Positions 1-7,116 of a stretch of 18,389 nucleotides of DNA are shown here, piece by piece. A program made the translations under genes and the position numbers. The stretch spans positions 1 through 18,389 of the forward strand of contig DXZC01000030.1 in NCBI GenBank assembly GCA_019415505.1, in the 5' to 3' direction. The number at the start of each line of letters is the position of its first letter. The stretch's first letter is position 1. Source of the stretch: Peptococcaceae bacterium (GTDB lineage: Bacteria; Bacillota; Dehalobacteriia; UBA7702). The notes under the pieces are model-generated. The model saw only the letters and a list, made by a program, of their open reading frames with translations, did not search any database and had not been told where the DNA came from.

Positions 1-51
1 GGTTGTAACTGCGGCTGTAATTGTGGCTGTAATTGCGGTTGCGGCTGTTAA
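1..51 (+). CDS. C-terminal end of a Cys-repeat protein (partial)
   Basis: The open frame from base 1 to a TAA at 49-51 encodes 16 residues in which every second residue is cysteine, the others being glycine or asparagine (G-C-N-C repeated, ending G-C-G-C). The DNA is a 12-base repeat. The start lies outside the window, so length and promoter are unknown. A second extremely Cys-rich gene follows about 275 bases downstream on the same strand, which supports both being real and related in role. Such compositions occur in spore coat or exosporium proteins and in metal-binding peptides; I cannot choose between these from 16 residues. Confidence 0.6.
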   Translation, partial: GCNCGCNCGCNCGCGC

Positions 52-104
52 TAAGCGCCTAAACTGGCTTACAAATAGATTTTTCTTTACAGTATTGACA
101 TATT

Positions 105-145
105 ACCGTACCCTTAACGGCCCTGCCGCTAGGGGTACGGTTTTA
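105..145 (+). terminator. Rho-independent terminator after the Cys-repeat gene
   Basis: Arms ACCGTACCC (105-113) and GGGTACGGT (133-141) pair perfectly around a 19-base loop, and the second arm runs into TTTT. It lies about 50 bases after the TAA of the Cys-repeat ORF and separates it from the next Cys-rich gene. Confidence 0.6.
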
Positions 146-212
146 TAATGGAGCGTTAAACCAATATTTCCCTATATCCGCCAGACTTGTCCGCTAGTAA
201 AAAAATTACCTC

Positions 213-240
213 TTGTCCCTATTTATAACACGAGGGACAA
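213..240. repeat. Inverted repeat overlapping the -35 of the Cys-rich gene
   Basis: TTGTCCCT (213-220) and AGGGACAA (233-240) are perfect 8-base inverted arms with a 12-base AT-rich loop. The right arm contains the AC of the proposed sigma-K -35 at 237-238. It could be an operator for a spore regulator or a hairpin; the sequence alone does not decide. Confidence 0.4.
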
Positions 241-263
241 AACTAAAACCAGCGCATATATTA
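237..263 (+). promoter_or_regulatory. Sigma-K-like promoter for the Cys-rich protein
   Basis: AC at 237-238, a 16-base gap, then CATATATTA at 255-263 fits the published sigma-K pattern of AC, 16 bases, CATANNNTA exactly. Transcription would begin near 270, about 55 bases before the start codon. The pattern is short, so chance matches are possible, but its position before a Cys-rich coat-like gene makes it credible. Confidence 0.5.
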
Positions 264-325
264 TAGAAGATGAATGAAATCATCTAACAGAAAAATTACA
301 ACTCACGAAATGAGGTGACAATAGT

Positions 326-481
326 ATGTGCTGCTGTTTATGCTCGCCTTTCTGCGGTCCGATACCGCTGGTTACTCCCTGCACTTGTCTGTGCTGCGGT
401 CCCTGCCGTTTTTGTAACAACGGCTGCGGCAACTGGGGCAATAATTGTTGCAATAATTGTTGCTGTAACTGTTGCTGCTAA
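326..481 (+). CDS. 51-aa protein with 20 cysteines, candidate spore-coat protein
   Basis: ATG at 326 follows a good ribosome binding site (GAGGTGA at 312-318) and the frame ends at TAA 479-481. Cysteines are residues 2-4, 6, 10, 19, 21, 23, 24, 27, 30, 34, 41, 42, 45-47 and 49-51: 39 percent of the protein. The tail alternates asparagine pairs with cysteine doublets and triplets. There are almost no charged residues (one Arg), no signal peptide and no transmembrane segment. A longer frame on the same strand (315-500) covers this interval but lacks a ribosome binding site and is a shadow. The sigma-K-like promoter upstream suggests mother-cell expression late in sporulation, and so a cross-linked coat or exosporium component. 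Metal binding or a precursor peptide are alternatives. No named family recognised. Confidence 0.75.
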   Translation: MCCCLCSPFCGPIPLVTPCTCLCCGPCRFCNNGCGNWGNNCCNNCCCNCCC

Positions 482-831
482 TTGGCCAGCCAGAACATAG
501 GCCCCGCCTATGCCACTTGAAAGCCTCCTAAGTAAGGTTAAATACATAACCCGTGTAAGGCGTTGTTATTACCCGCCTAAGGCAGAGCCAACCGCCGGGA
601 GTTGAACTACCCGGCGGGCCTGGGCCTGCCGGGTAAATAAACTAAGCGCACAGCATCAGAGGAACTCCCTTAGGCGGCAGATCGGCCGCCACAAAAATCT
701 ACTCAAAAAAAAGACCCAACCTTTGCTGACCCTAAGTTCAGCGCCTAAATTCACTTAATCCGGGATACCGCCTCTAAGCGGACCCGTTTATATATCCTGT
801 TAACAAGATAGTGGTTGTAACAACCCTGATA
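482..831. other. Gene-free region with a run of GC-rich hairpins
   Basis: No coding frame with a ribosome binding site is visible. Inverted repeats follow each other: 496-512 (CATAGGC/GCCTATG), 558-578 (AGGCG/CGCCT), 592-617 (CCGCCGGG/CCCGGCGG), 673-690 (GGCGGC/GCCGCC), 725-742 (GCTGA/TCAGC), 761-786 (two nested stems) and 813-825 (GGTTG/CAACC). The arm at 610-617 can alternatively pair with GCCGGG at 628-633. This may be a structured non-coding RNA or the 3' untranslated part of the Cys-rich transcript. It matches no RNA family I know. Confidence 0.4.
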
Positions 832-863
832 AAAAAGCATAGGGCATTAGCCCTATGCTTTTT
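832..863. terminator. Strong, probably bidirectional terminator
   Basis: Perfect 14-base arms AAAAAGCATAGGGC (832-845) and GCCCTATGCTTTTT (850-863) enclose a 4-base loop. T-runs follow the stem on both strands. It can end the plus-strand Cys-rich transcript and the minus-strand cation exporter, whose stop lies 60 bases away. Confidence 0.85.
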
Positions 864-923
864 CTTTGGCTGTAAATAATTTCGAAAATTAAAAGTTTTA
901 AACATTTTAAACCCTTTTGTACC

Positions 924-1871
924 TTAATCCTGCTTTTTAGTTACTGAAGTGGAAAATTTAAGCTCTGGCCAATCAGTGCCATAATGTTCCCAGGGGTTAA
1001 CGTGAACCATACAATGCTTAACCTTGGGGAACTGCGCCTCAATAGCGTCATGCACATTTTCCGCTATATCATGGGCGGAATTTAAGGTTAGATTGCCATC
1101 CACTCCTATTTCTAAATCAACATAAACCTTATTGCCAAATAGCCTGGTGCGGAGGAGGTCAATGTGTAAAACACCGTCAACCCCACTGGCGGTCTGGCGC
1201 ATAGCGTCAAGTGTGTCCTTGTCGCAGGATTTATCAGTCATTTTACCAATAGCGTCCCGGAAAATATCCAACGCCGCCTTGAGAATAAACAGACAAATTA
1301 TTAGGGAGGCTATAGGGTCTAAAATGGGAAAACCAAGTATCGCGCCGCCTACCCCAATAAAGCTGCCCACAGATGACAAAGCGTCGGAGCGATGATGCCA
1401 GGCATCAGCCATTAGAGCGGAAGAGTCTATTTTTTTAGCGCCCCAGCGGGTAAACCAAAACATGGCCTCCTTAATAATTATAGAAATTACCGCCGCCCAA
1501 AGAGCCAGGGAGCCGGGAGCGGCCAAATTACCATCTATGCCGACTTTAATTTTTTCTATCCCAGTCATGCCTATTTCCAAACCCACCATAGCCAGAACTG
1601 AGGCCAAAACTATGGCCGCCACACACTCTAAACGCTCGTGGCCATATTGATGCTCCGCATCGCTTTCCTTTTGGCTGGCGCTAAAGCCAAACATGACAAT
1701 AAAGGTACTAAAGACATCGGACGCCGAATGTACGGCATCTGATATCATCGCTCCAGAATGGGCTAGGGAGCCGGCGACAAACTTGACAATGGATAAAATA
1801 AGGTTAACTATAATACTGACAACTGAAATTTGCATAACCAACTTTTTATCATTTTTAGCTGTTACGTCCAT
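924..1871 (-). CDS. Cation diffusion facilitator (CDF) metal exporter
   Basis: A 315-aa inner-membrane proton-coupled exporter of divalent transition metals. Membrane helices fill residues 12-205 and a CDF cytoplasmic metal-sensing domain follows (about 210-300). The transport-site signature is visible: His48 and Asp52 (HSASD) in helix 2 and His159 and Asp163 (HHRSD) in helix 5, an HD-HD set. Asp71, His74 and His78 before helix 3 form the usual DxxHxxGH motif. ATG at 1871 has AAAGGAG eight bases upstream. The gene stands alone behind its own promoter and a NiCo-type riboswitch, so the physiological substrate is inferred to be cobalt, nickel or possibly iron. The HD-HD site alone would also fit zinc. 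Family assignment is firm; the metal is inferred from the riboswitch. Confidence 0.92.
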   Translation of the reverse strand: MDVTAKNDKKLVMQISVVSIIVNLILSIVKFVAGSLAHSGAMISDAVHSASDVFSTFIVMFGFSASQKESDAEHQYGHERLECVAAIVLASVLAMVGLEIGMTGIEKIKVGIDGNLAAPGSLALWAAVISIIIKEAMFWFTRWGAKKIDSSALMADAWHHRSDALSSVGSFIGVGGAILGFPILDPIASLIICLFILKAALDIFRDAIGKMTDKSCDKDTLDAMRQTASGVDGVLHIDLLRTRLFGNKVYVDLEIGVDGNLTLNSAHDIAENVHDAIEAQFPKVKHCMVHVNPWEHYGTDWPELKFSTSVTKKQD

Positions 1872-1908
1872 TTAAAAACTCCTTTTCTCCGCTGTCGTAC
1901 CTTACCAT

Positions 1909-1998
1909 AAAAAAAGGCACCGCGGGATGCTGTCCCACAGATGCCTCTGCTGCCATTCGGCCCGACTACATGGCTTCCGCCACTGCCTGATCAGTCAA
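1909..1998 (-). promoter_or_regulatory. NiCo (czcD-type) riboswitch with terminator
   Basis: Read on the minus strand, the leader contains GACTGATCAGGCAG, then a CGGG segment and a GCAG segment, and then TGTGGGACAG, in the order and spacing of the NiCo four-way-junction aptamer as I recall it. The last helix (GGCATCTGTGGG with CCCGCGGTGCC) runs straight into seven T residues (1909-1915), forming an intrinsic terminator. Metal binding should stabilise the aptamer and prevent termination. The exporter gene begins 38 bases after the T-run, the usual arrangement for czcD genes. Recognised from memory, not from a covariance search. Confidence 0.85.
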
Positions 1999-2036
1999 AT
2001 TTTGCTAAATAGTATTAATTTTACAGTTATACCGCG

Positions 2037-2065
2037 ATTATAACCAAAGCCAAGCCTAGAGTCAA
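2037..2065 (-). promoter_or_regulatory. Sigma-A promoter of the riboswitch-exporter unit
   Basis: Minus-strand TTGACT (2060-2065), a 17-base spacer and a perfect TATAAT (2037-2042). Transcription would start near 2030, about 30 bases before the riboswitch. Confidence 0.8.
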
Positions 2066-2199
2066 GGAATATCTTTGGATTTTTTGTACTTACCTTAACA
2101 TTATTCTTTGCTGCCTTAGTATAGCCAACAGTTAACCTGGCCCGATAACTAGTGGTCAAGGCTTGTTGCCAACCGCCGATAATAGCTAAACTGAGAGGT

Positions 2200-2278
2200 G
2201 GCGGCTAGGACTTGCCGGAAACATCCCATTTGGGTATTACCCGGTAACCTAGGCAAAAAATAACCGTAGCTAGCCGCC
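2200..2278. repeat. 9-bp inverted repeat with 61-base spacing
   Basis: GGCGGCTAG (2200-2208) and CTAGCCGCC (2270-2278) are perfect inverted copies lying just after the end of the methyltransferase gene. A smaller palindrome (GGGTATTACCC) lies between them. It might help end the operon transcript but there is no T-run at the right place. Apart from this and the exporter promoter, I see nothing in 2066-2281. Confidence 0.3.
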
Positions 2279-2281
2279 CCA

Positions 2282-3613
2282 TTAAATATTGCGCCATTGC
2301 GGGGGATAGAGGTTCTTTAAGGTGCCGCAACCATCGGACTTTACCCACCCTAGGGAAAAGCCGTCAACAGTTATAAGCCTGTAACCCTTGGGCGCATCGG
2401 CTTTAACAGTTAAACCCTTGAGATAATCCGTGGCCTCTTTGTCCTCAGAGCGCCAGTTTATAGGGTCTTGCACCTGGGACGCCCGCAGGGATAAGGCCCA
2501 AGGCTGGGATGGTATAAAACGGTCATTACGGATGTCACCCAGGTAAAGGCCGCGGCCCGCCAGCTTGAGGCCCTGGCAATCAGGCACCGTGGGAGCAGTG
2601 AGATAAAGGGCGTTTTTATGGCGTTGCACCAGGCCTTGGGGGTAGTTTACCCCGTTAGCCGTCAAAAAATTCTCGAAAGCAGCCACAGCTTGCTGCGAGT
2701 CCTCTTCCTTTAACCCCGTGTAAACCGGAGCCACACCCTTTTTGGCCAGGTGGGCTATAAAGTGCCCCTCTCCCTGGAGTCGGTGGGGCCAGAGCCGGAC
2801 TGTGCCGGGTTGATTATCCACCCCCGGCGCAAAGCCATTAGTCAGGGGAATAGTTACGGGATAGAAATCACTGTGCTGACTGAGAAAATCAGAGATAATC
2901 GCCTCATTTTCCGCTACAGAGAAGGTGCAGGTAGAATAGACAAGCTCCCCGCCGGGTGCTGTCAGCTCAGCCGCTGCCGCTAATATTTCCCGCTGCCATT
3001 GGCTATAGGGGCGGTCCGGGCGGGCCAGATAATCCTTCAGCAACTTGGGGTCCTTACGAAACATACCTTGGCCGGAACAGGGTGCGTCAACCAAAACCCG
3101 GTGAAAGGCAGGACCAAAATGTTGACGCAGCCGTTGGGGAGTTTCATTGCTAACCGCCACGTTTGCTGTACCAAACCGTTCCATATTCCGCAGCAGGCCA
3201 CGGCAACGGCTGTTGCTGACATCGTTCGCCAATAGAAACCCTGTGCCCGCTAAGAACTCTCCCAAACGGGTGGCCTTACCGCCGGGAGCAGCGCAGAGAT
3301 CAAGTACCCAATGGCCTTTTTGGGGACGTAATATCTCCGCAGGAGCCATAGCGCTAGGCTCCTGTAGGTAAAATATGCCGCCATGATGGTATGGGTGCCT
3401 GGCCAACTCCGGGGAGGAGGTGTAAAAGCCCCAATCTGTCCAGGGAACCCTCTCTCCGCTCAGCGGCAACTTTTGCCAGGTTTGCTTATTGGCTTTAGCA
3501 GCGTTAAAACGCAGACCGCCATGGGGTTTTTGCCCCATGGCCGCCTGAAAGAGGGGGTATTCCCCCTGTAAAATATCTTCTAATTCCCGCTGTAATTCCT
3601 GGGGAAACTCCAT
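2282..3613 (-). CDS. RsmF-type RNA cytosine-C5 methyltransferase
   Basis: A 443-aa SAM-dependent enzyme of the RsmB/NOP family, methylating C5 of a cytosine in ribosomal (or transfer) RNA. SAM motif I is DLCAAPGGKAT at 105-115. The two family cysteines are present: Cys179 in DAPCSGQGMF and the catalytic Cys229 in STCT, followed by SVAENE. The region from about 310 onward, ending in WVKSDGCGTLKNLYP, matches the PUA-like C-terminal domain of the RsmF subgroup. The ATG lies one base after the thrC stop, and its ribosome binding site (GGAGG) is inside the last thrC codons, so the two are translationally linked. Last gene of a four-gene operon. The exact target base cannot be read from the sequence. 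Confidence 0.9.
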   Translation of the reverse strand: MEFPQELQRELEDILQGEYPLFQAAMGQKPHGGLRFNAAKANKQTWQKLPLSGERVPWTDWGFYTSSPELARHPYHHGGIFYLQEPSAMAPAEILRPQKGHWVLDLCAAPGGKATRLGEFLAGTGFLLANDVSNSRCRGLLRNMERFGTANVAVSNETPQRLRQHFGPAFHRVLVDAPCSGQGMFRKDPKLLKDYLARPDRPYSQWQREILAAAAELTAPGGELVYSTCTFSVAENEAIISDFLSQHSDFYPVTIPLTNGFAPGVDNQPGTVRLWPHRLQGEGHFIAHLAKKGVAPVYTGLKEEDSQQAVAAFENFLTANGVNYPQGLVQRHKNALYLTAPTVPDCQGLKLAGRGLYLGDIRNDRFIPSQPWALSLRASQVQDPINWRSEDKEATDYLKGLTVKADAPKGYRLITVDGFSLGWVKSDGCGTLKNLYPPQWRNI

Positions 3614-3614
3614 A

Positions 3615-5117
3615 TTAGGCCTCCGAAATACCTAAGATTCGCGCTACAGTTACCAGCATTTCACCACGATCTATGACGGTATTATGCCGAACTTCCTTTT
3701 TATCCAGCTCTAGTAAACCACGGTGGATGGGTACGCCGGTGGTTTGGGCTAAAGCTTCGGAAACGGCAAACTCACTGAGGGAGTCAGCGGAACCGGCCCC
3801 ATTAATAGCCTCATAAACCGCCTTATTGAACTTATAGGGATGGGCTGTGGAATCCACTATGGCGGGAGCCACTTCAGACTGGGACTTTTTATACTCCTCC
3901 CAAGCGTGGACAGCCACGGCTGTATGGGTATCCATTAAATAATTGTAATCCCGATAAACCGAACCTATGGTAGCCAGGGTTTCCGACTCATCTGTCCAGT
4001 AACCGCACATTTCAGCTTGCATAGCCTGAAGGGCGGCGTCGGAGAGGGTATAACTGCCCTGAGTATTGAGTTGGCCAAAGAGCTTTGTTACCTCTGAAGC
4101 ATCGCGACCGTTCATTTCAAAGACAAAGCGCTCAAAATTACTGGAGATGAGAATATCCATGGAGGGGCTTACGGTGCGGTAAAATTCCCGCTCTTTATTA
4201 TATTCGCCGTTCTCCAGTACGTCGGTAAGAACCTTATTTTTATTGGAAGCGCAGATGAACTTGGCCACCGGTAAACCCATAATCTTGCTATAGTAGCCAG
4301 CTAAGATATTGCCAAAATTACCCGTGGGAACCACCACATTGACGGCTTCTCCCATTTTCACAACCCCGGCTTGCACCAATGCGCCATAGGCTTTGAAATA
4401 ATACACTATTTGGGGTAACAATCTACCCCAGTTAATGGAGTTAGCCGAGGATAGGCGGTAATTATGCGCCGCCATTTGCTGGTTAAATTTGGCATTATTA
4501 AAAATAGCCTTTACTCCGGTCTGGCAATTATCAAAGTTGCCGTCCAAAGCCACAACCGAGGTGTTTTTACCGGTTGTAGTCACCATTTGCAACCGCTGTA
4601 CCTCGCTGACCCCGCCGTTGGGATAAAAAACAATAATGCGGGTCTTATCAACATCAGCAAAGCCCTCTAAGGCGGCCTTGCCGGTATCCCCAGAGGTCGC
4701 GACTAAAATCACAACCTCCTTATCAGGCTCCTGCTTGGCCCGGGCTGCCGTCAGTAAATGGGGTAAGGCTTGGAGAGCCATGTCTTTAAAGGCAGCGGTT
4801 GGGCCGTGCCACAGTTCTAAAATATAGGTATCGTCATTGAGCTTATGGAGGGGCGCAATTTCTGGAACGTCAAAATTATCGCCATAGGCAGCTTGGACAA
4901 TATCATCTATTTCCTCTTTGCTAAAATCATCCAAATAATAGCCAAAGATCTCCCGCGCCATATCCTGATAGGATAATTCGCCCAGGGCAGCCAAGAACTC
5001 CGGTCTGGCGGCAGGCACCGCCTCAGGCACGAAGAGGCCACCGTCGGGAGCAAGGCCGCTATAAATCGCTTTAGATGCACTGACGGGCTCTACCCCGCCT
5101 CTGGTACTAATATACAT
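3615..5117 (-). CDS. thrC: Threonine synthase
   Basis: A 500-aa PLP enzyme that converts O-phosphohomoserine to threonine. The N-terminus (MYISTRGG, then SGLAPDGGLFVPE) is typical. The PLP lysine is Lys111 in GPTAAFKDMALQ, the phosphate-binding TSGDTGKAAL is at 141-150, and a second phosphate/PLP loop (VPTGNFGN) lies near residue 265. Length matches the longer bacterial class. ATG at 5117 has GAGGT upstream. It sits 22 bases after trmB and touches the methyltransferase gene. The neighbours are RNA-modification genes; hom and thrB are not in the window, so the threonine pathway genes are dispersed here. No T-box is seen before it. Confidence 0.96.
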   Translation of the reverse strand: MYISTRGGVEPVSASKAIYSGLAPDGGLFVPEAVPAARPEFLAALGELSYQDMAREIFGYYLDDFSKEEIDDIVQAAYGDNFDVPEIAPLHKLNDDTYILELWHGPTAAFKDMALQALPHLLTAARAKQEPDKEVVILVATSGDTGKAALEGFADVDKTRIIVFYPNGGVSEVQRLQMVTTTGKNTSVVALDGNFDNCQTGVKAIFNNAKFNQQMAAHNYRLSSANSINWGRLLPQIVYYFKAYGALVQAGVVKMGEAVNVVVPTGNFGNILAGYYSKIMGLPVAKFICASNKNKVLTDVLENGEYNKEREFYRTVSPSMDILISSNFERFVFEMNGRDASEVTKLFGQLNTQGSYTLSDAALQAMQAEMCGYWTDESETLATIGSVYRDYNYLMDTHTAVAVHAWEEYKKSQSEVAPAIVDSTAHPYKFNKAVYEAINGAGSADSLSEFAVSEALAQTTGVPIHRGLLELDKKEVRHNTVIDRGEMLVTVARILGISEA

Positions 5118-5139
5118 AATTAACCTCGATTTCTGGTGT

Positions 5140-5787
5140 TTATTTTAGATTAGCCGCCAAAGTAAAGCGAGCGTAATAAATAGGCCCCTTCTTGCTCTGG
5201 CGGTCCTCATATTCTGTAGTAATATTATCAAAATAGGGGCTGTTATGAAAATCCAAGCTCAATGCTGTTAAAGCAAAACCGTGGTTAGTCATTTCCGTAA
5301 GGGTGAATTCCATAAGCGATGAAACGTCGGTGCGGACTTGGATATCTCCAGTTGGTGATAGTATTTCCCGGTAGAGCTGTAAAAAATTCTCATGGGTAAG
5401 GCGGCGTTTGCCGTGTCGCTTTTTCGGCCAAGGATCGGAAAAATTCAGGTATATCCTGTCTACCTCTCCAGGGGCAAACCACTCTGTTAGTTGGCAAGCG
5501 TTACCTCGCAAAATAAATAAGTTGGGTCTTTCATTGCCAATACGGCAGGCTGCGTCATAAATTACCTCATTTTGCAGCTCTACAGCGACAAAATTCACCT
5601 CCGGCTGGGCAGTGGTCATGGCGTCCATAAACTTACCCCGCCCCATGCCAACCTCTAAATAAAGGAGCGGGCTGTTGTTGGCAAAGCGCTGGCGCCAGCC
5701 TCCTTTGGCAATGGTATTGCGGTCGATGATTAAGTCTGGAAAATTCACAAATTCCCGGTCAATGCCGGGCACCTTACGCAGCCGCAT
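5140..5787 (-). CDS. trmB: tRNA (guanine-46-N7)-methyltransferase
   Basis: A 215-aa Rossmann-fold enzyme that makes m7G46 in the variable loop of tRNAs. The SAM-binding loop is EVGMGRGKF at 45-53. The family signature NFSDPWPKKRHGKRRL is at 115-130 and contains the catalytic Asp118 and tRNA-binding basic residues. The first residues MRLRKVPGI are typical. Full length for the family. The ATG overlaps the upstream TAA by one base (TAATG), indicating coupled translation with the unknown 118-aa protein. Confidence 0.96.
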   Translation of the reverse strand: MRLRKVPGIDREFVNFPDLIIDRNTIAKGGWRQRFANNSPLLYLEVGMGRGKFMDAMTTAQPEVNFVAVELQNEVIYDAACRIGNERPNLFILRGNACQLTEWFAPGEVDRIYLNFSDPWPKKRHGKRRLTHENFLQLYREILSPTGDIQVRTDVSSLMEFTLTEMTNHGFALTALSLDFHNSPYFDNITTEYEDRQSKKGPIYYARFTLAANLK

Positions 5788-6143
5788 TATTCTTGGGGCC
5801 TCAATTCATCATCAATGCTCTGGTCCGCTTCTTCCAGCTTGGCATCGGTATAGGCCAGTTCCTTTTTGAGCTTATGGGCAATAGCGTCAGCCCAGAAACG
5901 GGTCTTATCCGCCATTTTCTTATACTTTTTCACATATTTATCTTTTCTGGCCCAGCGGTTTTCCGCGTTAACAGCTATGGTATTGAGTACATAGCGGATT
6001 TTCAACAGCTCATCTTCTGTAAGCTCCTGGTAATCCTGATTGAGTTTTTCCAGAACCTTATTATAATAGTCCTGAAACTCGGAAAATTCAATTTCACTAT
6101 CCATTGCCAAATATTCTTTTAATTTCGTAACTATACTTTCCAT
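5787..6143 (-). CDS. Unknown 118-aa helical charged protein
   Basis: First gene of the operon with trmB, thrC and the methyltransferase. ATG at 6143 follows AAGAGGAG. The protein is rich in Lys, Glu, Asp and Tyr, has no signal peptide or membrane helix, and looks wholly alpha-helical with coiled-coil tendency (about 8-60 and 75-110). A basic patch of Lys, Arg, Tyr and Trp around 63-84 could contact RNA or DNA. It resembles no family I recognise. The TAATG overlap with trmB suggests shared expression, perhaps a role in translation, but that is inference. A weak possible promoter (TTGCTT, 17 bases, TAAATT) lies upstream. Confidence 0.8.
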   Translation of the reverse strand: MESIVTKLKEYLAMDSEIEFSEFQDYYNKVLEKLNQDYQELTEDELLKIRYVLNTIAVNAENRWARKDKYVKKYKKMADKTRFWADAIAHKLKKELAYTDAKLEEADQSIDDELRPQE

Positions 6144-6155
6144 GCCAGTCTCCTC

Positions 6156-6192
6156 TTAGCAAAAAATTCGTTGATTTTAGCAAAAATTCATT
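6156..6192. repeat. AT-rich tandem repeat before the trmB operon
   Basis: TTAGCAAAAAATTCGTT (6156-6172) is repeated as TTAGCAAAAATTCATT (6177-6192), 21 bases apart, about two helical turns. It lies between the possible -10 and the ribosome binding site of the 118-aa gene, so on its transcript. It may be a paired protein-binding site or chance in AT-rich DNA. Confidence 0.35.
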
Positions 6193-6313
6193 CCTTATAA
6201 TTTACCAGATTTCCCGTTAAAAAGCAACCCCAAGCCCTGTTTTTAGCCTGGTTTTAGACTAAGAAACCTTGCCTGTACATTTCCCTATCCTATGTAACCA
6301 TGTAATCCTGGGT

Positions 6314-6982
6314 TCAAAGCCGCATTTCCGCCCTAAAGCTGTAATATTCGCCGTTGGGGCAGAGTACCAGGTGATCCATCAACACTACCTTTACCCTTTC
6401 CAGAGCTATCTTGAGATCAGCGGTAAAAATAGTGTCCTCGGTGGAAGGCTTGGGAATATTGGTCAAGTGATTATGAGAAAAAATTACCTTAACAGCATCA
6501 TACTTGAGAGCAATCGCCACCAGCTCCCTAATGCTGACCGGCGATTCCTCAGCGCTACCCAAACTCCATTTTTCTTCATGGATTAAGTTAAAATCGGAAT
6601 CTAAACAAAGCAAAACCGTAATCTCATTTTTGGCCCCGTAAAATGCTGGCTCTAACCATTCCACTGTAGAACCTACGGAAAAAAGTCGTGTCCCCTCACC
6701 CTTACGCCTGCGCACATAGACCCGGAACAATGCGGGTAAGATGGACAAAAGCTGGGCTGTGCTGGGGCCAACACCTTTCACCGCCATTAAAGCGGCGGGA
6801 TCAGCGTCAAAAACATTAGACAAGGTATGAAAGCTATTCAATAAATTGTGGGCTATTTCGTTGGTATCCCCTCTAGCATGAACGCTATAGAGGAGATATT
6901 CCAGTATTTCATGGTCTGCTAAACTTTCCAAGCCATGCTGTTCAATGCGGCGGCGCATACGTTCTCTGTGACCTTCGTGCAT
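6314..6982 (-). CDS. radC: RadC-family JAB-domain protein
   Basis: About 222 aa. The N-terminal half has a helix-hairpin-helix region (MAVKGVGPSTAQLL, about 67-80) and the C-terminal half the JAB/MPN metal-binding domain with H-N-H at 170-172 and Asp183, the zinc ligands of the JAMM motif. RadC is ubiquitous but its role is unsettled; the old DNA-repair name is probably misleading. The motif reads HNHLTN rather than the usual HNHPSG, keeping all ligands. I prefer ATG at 6982 over 6988 because AGAGG (about 6991) is eight bases before it and only two before the other. Divergent from the MetH-activation-domain gene with a shared palindrome between. Confidence 0.9.
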   Translation of the reverse strand: MHEGHRERMRRRIEQHGLESLADHEILEYLLYSVHARGDTNEIAHNLLNSFHTLSNVFDADPAALMAVKGVGPSTAQLLSILPALFRVYVRRRKGEGTRLFSVGSTVEWLEPAFYGAKNEITVLLCLDSDFNLIHEEKWSLGSAEESPVSIRELVAIALKYDAVKVIFSHNHLTNIPKPSTEDTIFTADLKIALERVKVVLMDHLVLCPNGEYYSFRAEMRL

Positions 6983-7009
6983 AATCATATCCTCTTTCTA
7001 TATAGGGAA

Positions 7010-7038
7010 ATTTTATCATATCACGAAAATAACCTCAA
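7010..7038 (-). promoter_or_regulatory. Promoter of radC
   Basis: Minus-strand TTGAGG (7033-7038), 17-base spacer, TAAAAT (7010-7015). The -35 overlaps the palindrome at 7036-7050. Confidence 0.6.
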
Positions 7039-7050
7039 CATAATATGTTG
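7036..7050. promoter_or_regulatory. 15-bp palindrome, candidate shared operator
   Basis: CAACATAATATGTTG is a perfect palindrome (7-base arms around one base). It overlaps the -35 boxes of both divergent promoters, so one bound repressor could shut both. The regulator is unknown. Confidence 0.55.
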
Positions 7051-7076
7051 ATTTTTTTCCGGCTTTTAACTATAAT
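7048..7076 (+). promoter_or_regulatory. Promoter of the MetH-activation-domain gene
   Basis: TTGATT (7048-7053), 17-base spacer, perfect TATAAT (7071-7076). Start codon 40 bases downstream. Confidence 0.75.
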
Positions 7077-7116
7077 ATTTATAGCTACAAGAGTTTCAGT
7101 TAATTGGGAGGAAATT

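Noticed and set aside
95..100. TTGACA as a -35 box
   Set aside because: No -10 at 16-19 bases; the nearest TATAAT is 43 bases away.
315..500. 61-aa frame overlapping the Cys-rich gene
   Set aside because: No ribosome binding site and Ala/Val-rich low-complexity product; it is the shifted reading of the Cys-codon-rich gene at 326-481.
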